Shown here piece by piece: positions 1-7,879 of a stretch of 64,000 bases of DNA (positions are counted from its first letter, which is position 1; the number at the start of each line of letters is the position of its first letter). A program made the translations under genes and the position numbers. Location of the stretch: NCBI GenBank assembly GCA_937910905.1, contig CALEPV010000097.1, positions 1-64,000 on the forward strand, in the 5' to 3' direction. This DNA comes from an uncultured Prevotellaceae bacterium. GTDB taxonomy: Bacteria > Bacteroidota > Bacteroidia > Bacteroidales > Bacteroidaceae. A model generated the notes under the pieces. It saw only the letters and a list, made by a program, of their open reading frames with translations. It had not been told where the DNA came from and did no database searches.

Positions 1-50
1 TGCGCAAGTTACATCGGCACTGCGATTTGTGTCACACGGCAGATACGTAC

Positions 51-70
51 TTTTCTCACGCGTGAGAAAA
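51..70. repeat. 20-bp perfect palindrome
   Basis: The two 10-base halves are exact reverse complements, centred on CACGCGTG with A/T-rich ends. It lies left of the terminator at 101-142, outside any gene I can support. Related CACGCG(CG)TG cores occur at 24304-24313, 48815-48822, 63710-63721 and 63731-63744, all between genes. It could be an operator or a repeat remnant. Confidence 0.6.
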
Positions 71-100
71 ATGATGATACCCGCAGCGTCGCTATAAATG

Positions 101-142
101 ATACCCGCCCGAAACTATTGTTGTGCTGTTTCGGGCGGGTAT
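101..142 (-). terminator. Strong hairpin ending the SusC/SusD operon
   Basis: A perfect 15-bp inverted repeat (101-115 with 128-142, core CCCGCCCGAAAC) has a 12-base loop. It lies 25 bases beyond the stop of the last gene of the minus-strand glycan operon. Neither side has a long T run, so it may act in both directions or stabilise the 3' end. Confidence 0.7.
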
Positions 143-166
143 TATTGCTCAGACACGGCAGTGCTG

Positions 167-1690
167 CTAATCCTGTCTGTTGGCGGGTGTGCCGTAAGGC
201 ACTAAGCGCATGTTGGCAATACAGAACTGGAAGGAGCCGAGAGCCTGGGCGGCATGGCTGGCATCGAGCTGGTAGTTGATAAGCTTGATCACAGCCTGCT
301 TCTTGTTGGCCTTGAGGAAGTTCATGAGACCGCCTACTGTGGCGTATGCATCGCTCTCCGTAACCTTGAAGTCGCTGAGGGGTATGGTGAACGTCTTCCA
401 TCCGTCGGCAAACGACACGGGTTGGTCGTTGTTCCACATTGCTGTCTGTGCAAACCACGACTGTGTCAGCGACTTGCTCTGGTCCTTGTCTAAGCGGAAC
501 GACATGAACCCGGTGTTCCATACGGGCTGGCCGTCGGAATAGGCATAGATGTCCATCTCCACAGCCGTCTCCTTGCATTTGCTCTTAGCGGTGACGAGAC
601 CGCCAGAGTTGTCGACCACATACTGCATACGGTCGCCAAAGCTGAAGCGGAACATGCCGGTGTTGGGGTCGAGACTTGTGTCTTCAGTCCAGGTCACAGG
701 AGTATTGCCGAAGAAACACAGCATGGTAGCCGGTGAGACTACCGCGGGCAGCTGCGGGTCAAGGGCTGCGAGCTGCAGACAATGACCATCGGGCAGATTG
801 TCGCTCTCCACCACGGTAATCTTGTCGAAGAGGCTTTGGGTGATGTTTATGGTGTTCTCAAACTCTGAACCAGTGTAGGGAGTGCTGGTGCCGTTGGTGC
901 TAAAAGTACTGAAGAAAACGCAGTTAGAGCAGAACATGGCGGGGGTGAACGAGCTGACATGAGCACCCGATGCGTGGCAGCGTATGTAGCCGGGACTCAG
1001 CTCTGCCGAAGGCAGCGTGAACACAATCTGCTTGGACGAGGCGGTGAAATCGGTCACGGCGAGTTCGCCTGTAGCTGTAGGCAGGTAGAGGCAGTCCACG
1101 AACTGGAGGTTTCGCCCGTAGATAGTAACCTTCTCGCCAGCCTGCGGCAGTGTACGGTCTACGCCTGTTATGCTCGGTTCCGGGTCGCCTGTGCGGGTGA
1201 GAGTGCAAATAGCCGTCGTGGCGTTGTCGCCTACGGCAAACAGCTGCATCTGCAAATCGCCTGTGTGAACGGCCTTGATTATGGATGCACCGGCAGCGCG
1301 AGCTGCAGGCTTGGGTGTAAGCTCTATGTTAGAGCCGTCGAACTGGTAGGTGTACTCCATATTGCACAGCGAGTCGGGAATAGCTGTCTCAGCATCCACA
1401 AACCAGTGGGAGAGAATGGCTTCGGCATCGTCAACACTTTGGAACTCCACGCGATAGGTCTGCTCGAAGTGGTTAGTGTTGTTGCTACCCACTTCTTTCT
1501 TGCCTTCCCACACGCCAAAGAGCTTGTCGGCAGGTAGCTCCACGCCCTGAGGTATGGTCGCGCTCTCGACAGCCGGCAGCGAAGGAGCGTCAATATCTGA
1601 GCTGCACGATGCGAGCATCGCGCTAAATGATAAATGACAAATGACAAGAGACATACTTATCACCTGTACTTTGCTTATCCTGGTCATCAT
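167..1690 (-). CDS. Surface glycan-binding lipoprotein with IPT/TIG fold (SusE/F position)
   Basis: A 507-residue probable outer-membrane lipoprotein; the N-terminus has a hydrophobic stretch and lipobox MLASC followed by SSDID. A region near residues 175-260 (PSITGVDRTLPQAGEKVTIYG) matches the IPT/TIG immunoglobulin-like fold common in surface glycan-binding proteins encoded after susD. The C-terminal half is probably the carbohydrate-binding module, but I cannot name its ligand. It is the last gene of the operon, 33 bases after the preceding lipoprotein. I chose the start with tandem ATG codons (1690), which resembles the ATGATGACC start of SusD; a second in-frame Met lies 12 residues in. 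Part of the signal peptide (LVICHLSF) is encoded by heptanucleotide repeats. Expected role: holding glycan at the surface for the SusCD importer. Confidence 0.8.
   Translation of the reverse strand: MMTRISKVQVISMSLVICHLSFSAMLASCSSDIDAPSLPAVESATIPQGVELPADKLFGVWEGKKEVGSNNTNHFEQTYRVEFQSVDDAEAILSHWFVDAETAIPDSLCNMEYTYQFDGSNIELTPKPAARAAGASIIKAVHTGDLQMQLFAVGDNATTAICTLTRTGDPEPSITGVDRTLPQAGEKVTIYGRNLQFVDCLYLPTATGELAVTDFTASSKQIVFTLPSAELSPGYIRCHASGAHVSSFTPAMFCSNCVFFSTFSTNGTSTPYTGSEFENTINITQSLFDKITVVESDNLPDGHCLQLAALDPQLPAVVSPATMLCFFGNTPVTWTEDTSLDPNTGMFRFSFGDRMQYVVDNSGGLVTAKSKCKETAVEMDIYAYSDGQPVWNTGFMSFRLDKDQSKSLTQSWFAQTAMWNNDQPVSFADGWKTFTIPLSDFKVTESDAYATVGGLMNFLKANKKQAVIKLINYQLDASHAAQALGSFQFCIANMRLVPYGTPANRQD
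1623..1650 (-). repeat. Heptanucleotide repeats inside a signal-peptide coding region
   Basis: About four diverged copies of a 7-base unit (TGTCATT/TATCATT read on the minus strand) encode the hydrophobic core of the signal peptide of the 167-1690 lipoprotein. Confidence 0.65.
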
Positions 1691-1723
1691 GTCTGTGTGC
1701 TAAATAATGTATTGTTAACAGCC

Positions 1724-2407
1724 TCAGTTGCTGAAGTTGGTGGTAGTGGAGTAGGCTTTCTCCGTATATGTGATGCCGCGTTCGTCATCGGTCTTCTCCA
1801 TCACAATCTCGCATTGACCCTTGGCAAAGCTAACATCCTCCGGGATGGTGACCTTCACGTTGGTGCCGTCGGCATCCTGTTCCCCGACAAGGGGGCAGAG
1901 TATGCGTCCGTCGAATGTCAGTGGGAGCCACACCTGGGTGACACCTTGCAGATTGGCTCCGCGAATGGTCAGGGTGCGTCCGCCGATGAGGGTTGTGGTG
2001 GAGAACGATGTTATCTGCGGCTCTTCGCTGGCAGGCCGGATCACGAAGTGGAAGTCGGTCATTCCCCATTTCGTCACCACACGTATCTTATCGCCCATGG
2101 TGTTCACGTCCGACGGCAGCTGGAAGGTGACGGCACTCGACGACTCGTAGACGAAGAGTGTGTTGAGGTTGATGTCGGTGCCGTTGACAATGACGCGCCT
2201 GAGGTCGCCTAAATACTGGCCGCGCAGACAGATGGTCTGTCCGGGATAGGCACAAGCCACCTGCTCCACAGGGCGCGATACCATGTTGATCCACACACTG
2301 TTCACCACCGGCTCCTCTTCATCATTGGTGCAGGAGAGTTGCGTGAGGGCTGCTATACACAGCATCAGCCCGTAGACAGACAGTCTGTTCAGAAACCTAC
2401 TCTTCAT
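1724..2407 (-). CDS. IPT/TIG-domain surface lipoprotein downstream of SusD
   Basis: Encodes about 227 residues from the ATG at 2407, with a signal peptide ending in lipobox TQLSC. Two IPT/TIG-like segments follow: one after the lipobox (PVEQVACAYPGQTICLRGQYL) and one near residues 130-215 (PQITSFSTTTLIGGRTLTIRG). No enzymatic motif is visible. The start overlaps the end of susD by 11 bases (2397-2407), which suggests translational coupling; a longer ORF start at 2449 would lie inside susD and lacks a sensible signal peptide. Position and domains suggest a SusE-like surface glycan-binding protein or spacer. The ligand is unknown. Confidence 0.8.
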   Translation of the reverse strand: MKSRFLNRLSVYGLMLCIAALTQLSCTNDEEEPVVNSVWINMVSRPVEQVACAYPGQTICLRGQYLGDLRRVIVNGTDINLNTLFVYESSSAVTFQLPSDVNTMGDKIRVVTKWGMTDFHFVIRPASEEPQITSFSTTTLIGGRTLTIRGANLQGVTQVWLPLTFDGRILCPLVGEQDADGTNVKVTIPEDVSFAKGQCEIVMEKTDDERGITYTEKAYSTTTNFSN

Positions 2408-4328
2408 AGCGATAGTCGTATTTGTTGGCAATGATATTTGTAAAGTCATATCCCACAGGAGCCTCTATCAGGTTGGGATCCTGCATCACCTCGGTGGGAG
2501 GATAAATCATAGACCAGAGGTTGTCGGATGTGCCAAGCTCCTGAGAGTGGCAGAAGCTGCCGTCAGGAACCTGATGCACACACTCGCGGCTGGGCTGGAT
2601 TATAGTATAGCTGCCGTCGGCTGAATTGACAGAGAGCGTGGGAGTGCCTATCTTGGTTAGGTCGTTGTCCTTCTTATAACCATATTTATAAAGGCGGTGG
2701 CATCCCATCAGCGGTTCGTCCTCCAGCTCGTCGACAAGGCCGTTCTGATAGTTGACCATACGCTTCAGGTGGCTCTCGCCCATGAAGGAGCGGCGCACGA
2801 TATCGCTCCAGAACAGTCCTTCGGCAAAGAACTCCAACCTGCGCTCGAGCAGCAGCGTGTCGAGGTTCACCTGGATATAGTCACCCGGGTAGGTGCCGTT
2901 GGCTATCTCCGTCTTGTAGGCCCGCTGGCGCACGGTGTTCACAGCTGCCAGCACTCGGGGATTGGTGGTGCTCTCCTCGTCGTAGAGTCCCATCAGAGCC
3001 TCTGCCAGGTTGAGATAAACCTCGCTCAGGCGCAGCATGGGGGTGCAGAAGCCCGAGTTGCCCTGGATGGCAATGTTGTCGGTGCCCAAAGGTCCTCCCA
3101 CCACCTGCTTCTTGATAGCCACGGGATCCCAGGAGTTGCGGTTCACCGTCCAGGTCTCACCCTTGACGCGGCATGTGTCCTGCTCGTGATAGAGATAGTC
3201 GTAGGTCATGCCGTGCGGCATTATGTTTCCGCGAGTGCGTGAGAGTCCGCCTCGTGCCTGCGAGAGCAGCACCAGATCGTAGCTGGCCCAGTTGAAATAG
3301 GTCATGCCGTAGTTCTTGTTGATGCAGCGGTCGTAGCAGAACATGCCCTGTAGCTCGTTGCCCAGTCCATAGCTTGTGCTGGAAGCCACGGTCTGGATGG
3401 CAAAGAGCACCTCGCTGCAGTTGTTGTTCTGCACACGGAACATCTCCTCGTAGTCGTCCATAAGCCCATAGCCTCCTTCCGCAGCCAGATCCAAGGCACG
3501 GCGGGCTGCCAGGGCGGCCTTGGCATAGTAGAACTCAGAAAGCGATGTCTTGGATATGTATTCTATATCCTGTTCGTAGTAGGCATCGAGCACCCGCGAC
3601 TGGAATTCGCCGGTGACGTGTCCACCCTTGGCCCAAGCGGCTGCGGTGAGATAGATGCGGGAGAGCAGGGCAAAGGCACTGACCTGCGACACACGTCCCC
3701 TCGATACCGGTGCTACCGGCAGCCACTTGGCGGCATACTCGCCCTCGCATAGGGCATACTGCACGACATCCTCAAAGCTGTTGGGAAAGGCAGTTGCACT
3801 TTGAGTGACAGGGTCGTCTACTATGGGCACGTCGTGCCAGTATATAGCGAGGAACCAGTATGCCAGTGCCCGCATGAAGCGAGCCTCGGCTATGCAGCTG
3901 TTGGCCTCAGCCTCGGTGCAGATGCCGTTCTCGATGCAGTAGGGGGCATAGTCGTTGATCACGTATGATGCCTGCGTCACCACGTTGTAGAGCGATGCCC
4001 ATGAGTACTGGACAGAAGCGTTCTGCTTGTCTTCACAGAGTGTGGCCTGAGCATTCACCTCGCCCAGCGTGGAGTTGGACACGTAGAGATTGTTGGCACG
4101 GGCATCACCCAAGGAGATGAAACGCTGCTTCATGAAATAGTACCAAGGCTGTGCATACAGGCTGGCAGTGGCTGCCCGCAAGGCATCAAGATCGGTAAGC
4201 TCCTCGTGGGCCGGAACTATGCGCTCGTTGGTAGTGTCCAAGAAGTCGTCGCAGGACATGAAGCCTACAGCCATACCATAGCTTACAAGGGCAACAGCGG
4301 TTATATTCTTGATATATCTGGTCATCAT
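2397..4328 (-). CDS. susD: SusD/RagB-family glycan-binding outer-membrane lipoprotein
   Basis: About 643 residues. The signal peptide ends in GFMSC and is followed by DDFLDTTNERIVP, the classic SusD N-terminus. The helical TPR-like core (YAQPWYYFMKQRF, ARFMRALAYWFLAIYW, RIYLTAAAWAKGG) and the late LSEVYLNLAEAL and LLERRLEFFAEGLFWSDIVR segments are family hallmarks. SusD proteins lid the SusC barrel and capture oligosaccharides. The start is ATG 4328 or 4325; the longer ORF adds SLEFRV, which is only translation of upstream heptad repeats. It lies 64 bases after susC and overlaps the next lipoprotein by 11 bases. The sequence alone does not reveal the glycan. Confidence 0.95.
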   Translation of the reverse strand: MMTRYIKNITAVALVSYGMAVGFMSCDDFLDTTNERIVPAHEELTDLDALRAATASLYAQPWYYFMKQRFISLGDARANNLYVSNSTLGEVNAQATLCEDKQNASVQYSWASLYNVVTQASYVINDYAPYCIENGICTEAEANSCIAEARFMRALAYWFLAIYWHDVPIVDDPVTQSATAFPNSFEDVVQYALCEGEYAAKWLPVAPVSRGRVSQVSAFALLSRIYLTAAAWAKGGHVTGEFQSRVLDAYYEQDIEYISKTSLSEFYYAKAALAARRALDLAAEGGYGLMDDYEEMFRVQNNNCSEVLFAIQTVASSTSYGLGNELQGMFCYDRCINKNYGMTYFNWASYDLVLLSQARGGLSRTRGNIMPHGMTYDYLYHEQDTCRVKGETWTVNRNSWDPVAIKKQVVGGPLGTDNIAIQGNSGFCTPMLRLSEVYLNLAEALMGLYDEESTTNPRVLAAVNTVRQRAYKTEIANGTYPGDYIQVNLDTLLLERRLEFFAEGLFWSDIVRRSFMGESHLKRMVNYQNGLVDELEDEPLMGCHRLYKYGYKKDNDLTKIGTPTLSVNSADGSYTIIQPSRECVHQVPDGSFCHSQELGTSDNLWSMIYPPTEVMQDPNLIEAPVGYDFTNIIANKYDYRYEE

Positions 4329-4330
4329 AA

Positions 4331-4396
4331 CTCTAAACTCTAAACTCATTAAACTACTCTAAACTCTCAACCCTGAACTCTAAACTCTCAACTCAG
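4331..4396 (-). repeat. Heptanucleotide repeats filling the susC-susD junction
   Basis: On the minus strand, diverged copies of TTTAGAG (also TTGAGAG and TTCAGGG) fill almost the whole gap. The susC stop codon itself falls in a TTCTGAG unit. The same heptad occurs at 28788-28820 and 29974-29999. Confidence 0.8.
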
Positions 4397-7300
4397 AAAT
4401 TCGCTTCTACTCCGAAGATTACGGAACGGGGAGCCGGCACACGGCCTGTGTCGACACCGTACATCAGCATACCCTGTCCGGTCATGGAGTACTGGCCGTT
4501 CTGGCTGCCCACCTCGGGGTCGTAGCCGGTGTAGCCTGTCAGCGTCCATACGTTCTGGATGTTGCATGACACCCTCAGGTCGGAGAGATGAGCCTTCTCT
4601 ATATACTTCTTGGGAATGGAATAGGTCAGCGAGATGTTCTTGATGCGCAGATAGCTGGCATCCTCCACATAACGATCGCTCACACGCGAGTTGTAGTTGC
4701 TGTGCTGGTTGTCGATGCGGGGTATGGAAGCCTCTGCCCCTGGCGCTACATATACGTTCCATATGTCGGTGTTGCCGCTGTTGCCGTCGTAGTAGGCCCA
4801 GCGGGCATAGTTGCCGGTGCGCACGTACTTGTTCCAGGCTGCACCGCCGGGGGTGAGCGAAGGATCGTCCATGCGACGGCGTGTCCAGTTGAACACCTTG
4901 TTGCCCACGCTGCCATAGAGGAAGAGCGATACGCTGAGACGCTTGTAGCTGAAGCTGTTATTCCAGCCGAAGGTGAAGTGGGGCAGGCCGTTGCCCAAGA
5001 AGGTCTTGTCGTTGTCGTCGATGATGCCGTCGCCGTTCAGGTCGCGGAACAGAAGGTCGCCCACACTGGTAAGCAGCTCTCCGGCCGAGGCATTGCTCAC
5101 AACAGTACCCACACGGTAGTTAGGAGTGGCGGCTATGACGGTGCTGGTGCCGTCGCCATTGTTGCTCAGGAAGTCGGAGGCCGAATTGATGCGGCCTGCT
5201 ACCTGGAAACCGTAGAACTGGCTGATACCGTGGCCCACGGCTGTACGAGTGATGGTCTCGCCCGACCCCTCGTAGTCCAACGTCTTGTCGATGAACCCTG
5301 TGTCGCTGTTCAGCTTCGTCACCTTGTTGCGAACCAGTGAATAGGTCAGAGTAGTCTTCCATTTCAGGCTCTTCTTGTTCAGCACATGGGCGGTGAGGGT
5401 GAACTCTATACCCTTGTTCGTCATATTGCCCACATTGGCCCACTGTGGTTCGGCAGCACCCGTCACCTTGGTCGAGGTTCCCGAATAGAAGGGCAGTGCT
5501 GTCTGCATCAGCAGGTCGCGGGTGGTCTTGACGAAAGCATCGAAGATGAACTCCACGCGATTTTCAAACAGCGTCAGGTCGAGACCCACGTTCCAGGAGT
5601 CGGTGGTCTCCCACGTCAGCTTGCCATAGTTAGGCATGTTGGCGGTCTTCAGGCTCGTGCCGAAGTTCGACTCCAGATTGGAGAAGTTGGCCATGAAGGT
5701 GCTCTCCGACAGGTTGGCATTACCCACCAGACCGTAGCCGAGGCGCAACTTGAGCTGACTGATGGCAGACATGACAGGAAACCTGTCGGCTCCCATCATC
5801 CAGAAGTCCTCCTCGGTCACGCGCCAGGCCACAGCTGCCGAGGGGAACGTACCCCACCGCTGACCGCGCTCGAAGAGCGATGAGCCGTCGTGGCGCAAGG
5901 TACCGGTGAACATATAGCGGTCCTTATAGTTATATGTGGCTCGCCCGAAGATGCTGCTGTAGCGTTTCGTGGTCGAATAGCCGGCGTTGTCGTCGCGGCT
6001 GGCATCGCCGCCAGACAATGCAAGGTTGGTATTCGACCCGCCTAAGCGCTGGCCGTAGAGGTAGTCGCGGTAGCGGCTGTTGGCCTCGACACCCAGCATG
6101 AACGATACCTTGTGAACCTTATTGATCTTCCAATTGCCTGTAGCCACAGACTTCAGCGACCAGTACATGTTGAACGCCTTGGAAGCCTGGTGGGTGGCAT
6201 ATTCTCGTGTCGCGCCGTTCTCGCCAAGCTGGTATTCGGGCAGCATGTAGCGGAAATTGTCGATATTGCCGTCGAAGGTGGCCTCGTTCTTCCAGTTCAG
6301 CCACGACCAGGGCTTGATAGTGAAGTAGACATTGGTGCGGGCACTGCTTATCTTATTGGTGCGGGTGGTGAGCTCGGCTATAGCCACAGGGTTCGGCTGC
6401 CACGTGTCGGTGTCGCCGTTGTAGCCCGACTTGGCCCATGAGCCGTCGGGGTTGCGCACGGCGTTGTTAGGTGTGTCGCCCAAGGCATTGGGCACCACAT
6501 CCCACGACGCCATGCCCGTATTGCGGTTCGACTGTGCCAGATTGAACGTGGCTCCAAAGTCGAGCCAGCTGTAGGCCTTCACATCCATGGCTCCGCGCAG
6601 CGTAAAGCGACGGAAATCGTTGTTGATAGTGATGCCGTCCTGCGAGAAGTAGCCGCTCGACAGGTTGTAGCTCACACCCTTGCTGCCGCCGCGCAGAGAG
6701 AGGTTGTACTCCTGGCGCAGACCGCTGCGGAACAGCGCATCCTGCCAGTCGGCACCATTGCCGAGGGTCGATGGATTGGCAAACATATGGCTCTCCTTGA
6801 CTGTTGAACGCTGGAGATTGGCTTCGCGTGCCCATGCCGCGAACTGGTGCAAATCCATCACGTCGAGCGTCTTGGGAAGCATGTCCCATCCCACCTGCGT
6901 CTTGAAGTTGACCTTCGGTGCAGACCCTTCGAAGCCTTTCTTCATCGTCACGATTATAACGCCGTTGGCAGCCTGAGCACCATAGATGGCGGTGGCTGAG
7001 GCATCCTTTAGCACCTCGATACTCTCCACATCGTTGGGGTTGAGGTCGGTAAGGGGGTTGCTGTACACACTTGAACCTGGCTCGCTGGTTACGATGGCAC
7101 CGTCGATGACGTAGATAGGCTCATTGCTGGAATTCAGAGAGTTCACGCCGCGCACCTGAACACTCGTGCCGGCACCGGCAGCACCGCTGTTGGACGTGAG
7201 CTGCATACCCGCCACGCGCCCCTGAAGCATCTGATCCATAGTGCCAGACGATGTCTGCTGCATGTCCTCGGCCTTCACCGAAACCACAGAGCCGGTGATG

Positions 7301-7650
7301 TCGGAACGCTTCATGGTGCCATAGCCCACAACAACGACCTCGTCGATCACCTTCGAGTCCTCCAGAAGCACGATGTGCATATCGGCTGCTGCCTTATGTT
7401 CCTGCGCCTTGAAGCCTATATAGGAGAACACAAGAACGGCATTCTTCGGCACTTCTACCCTGAAGTTGCCGTCAAGGTCGGCTGTCGCTCCTGCTGCACC
7501 GTCTTTCTGTTTCACCGAACAACCCACCAGTGGCTCGCCGGAATCATCGACGACAGTGCCGGTAGCCACTATGACATCATCTTGCGCACTTAGTCTGAGT
7601 GGAACCAGAAGCAGCAGCAAGAGGAGCCTCCAAAAGTCTTGTTTCACCAT
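4393..7650 (-). CDS. susC: SusC/RagA-family TonB-dependent transporter
   Basis: A 1085-residue outer-membrane beta-barrel importer of the SusC family. In order: signal peptide (residues 1-22, ending SAQ), a carboxypeptidase regulatory-like domain (about 28-105, with the GEPLVGCSV and GNFRVEVP motifs), a TonB box-like segment (DEVVVVGYGTMKRSDITGSV), a plug (about 115-230, with VRGVNSLNSSNEPIYVIDG), then the barrel ending in VIFGVEANF with a terminal aromatic. The length is typical. It is first in the susC-susD-lipoprotein operon and lies beside a hybrid two-component regulator, which usually induces such operons in response to an oligosaccharide. No lesion was seen. The imported glycan cannot be read from the sequence; the nearby GH115 gene hints at glucuronoxylan. 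Confidence 0.96.
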   Translation of the reverse strand: MVKQDFWRLLLLLLLVPLRLSAQDDVIVATGTVVDDSGEPLVGCSVKQKDGAAGATADLDGNFRVEVPKNAVLVFSYIGFKAQEHKAAADMHIVLLEDSKVIDEVVVVGYGTMKRSDITGSVVSVKAEDMQQTSSGTMDQMLQGRVAGMQLTSNSGAAGAGTSVQVRGVNSLNSSNEPIYVIDGAIVTSEPGSSVYSNPLTDLNPNDVESIEVLKDASATAIYGAQAANGVIIVTMKKGFEGSAPKVNFKTQVGWDMLPKTLDVMDLHQFAAWAREANLQRSTVKESHMFANPSTLGNGADWQDALFRSGLRQEYNLSLRGGSKGVSYNLSSGYFSQDGITINNDFRRFTLRGAMDVKAYSWLDFGATFNLAQSNRNTGMASWDVVPNALGDTPNNAVRNPDGSWAKSGYNGDTDTWQPNPVAIAELTTRTNKISSARTNVYFTIKPWSWLNWKNEATFDGNIDNFRYMLPEYQLGENGATREYATHQASKAFNMYWSLKSVATGNWKINKVHKVSFMLGVEANSRYRDYLYGQRLGGSNTNLALSGGDASRDDNAGYSTTKRYSSIFGRATYNYKDRYMFTGTLRHDGSSLFERGQRWGTFPSAAVAWRVTEEDFWMMGADRFPVMSAISQLKLRLGYGLVGNANLSESTFMANFSNLESNFGTSLKTANMPNYGKLTWETTDSWNVGLDLTLFENRVEFIFDAFVKTTRDLLMQTALPFYSGTSTKVTGAAEPQWANVGNMTNKGIEFTLTAHVLNKKSLKWKTTLTYSLVRNKVTKLNSDTGFIDKTLDYEGSGETITRTAVGHGISQFYGFQVAGRINSASDFLSNNGDGTSTVIAATPNYRVGTVVSNASAGELLTSVGDLLFRDLNGDGIIDDNDKTFLGNGLPHFTFGWNNSFSYKRLSVSLFLYGSVGNKVFNWTRRRMDDPSLTPGGAAWNKYVRTGNYARWAYYDGNSGNTDIWNVYVAPGAEASIPRIDNQHSNYNSRVSDRYVEDASYLRIKNISLTYSIPKKYIEKAHLSDLRVSCNIQNVWTLTGYTGYDPEVGSQNGQYSMTGQGMLMYGVDTGRVPAPRSVIFGVEANF

Positions 7651-7725
7651 ATCACAATTTATTGGTTTAAGCCTTACGAATTACACTCACAGCTACAGCC
7701 GCAACCACAGGCTGTACCGCGAGTG

Positions 7726-7733
7726 CAAAGTTA
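7726..7733 (-). promoter_or_regulatory. Candidate -7 element for the susC operon
   Basis: The minus strand reads TAACTTTG, matching the Bacteroidetes TAnnTTTG element, about 75 bases upstream of the susC start. No good TTTG lies 19-20 bases further upstream (GATG is found), which would suit a promoter needing an activator such as the adjacent hybrid regulator. Confidence 0.5.
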
Positions 7734-7879
7734 CATAACTGAGACTACTGTCCATCTACATGCGTGTTCAGTTGTTCACACTATTCGTTGCACAGCGGCT
7801 TACGAAATGTTGCATCTTACACAATTTTTGTTGCGACATTCCGACCCGTGCCCTGCTGTGCTTCATCCGCAAAGAACTA

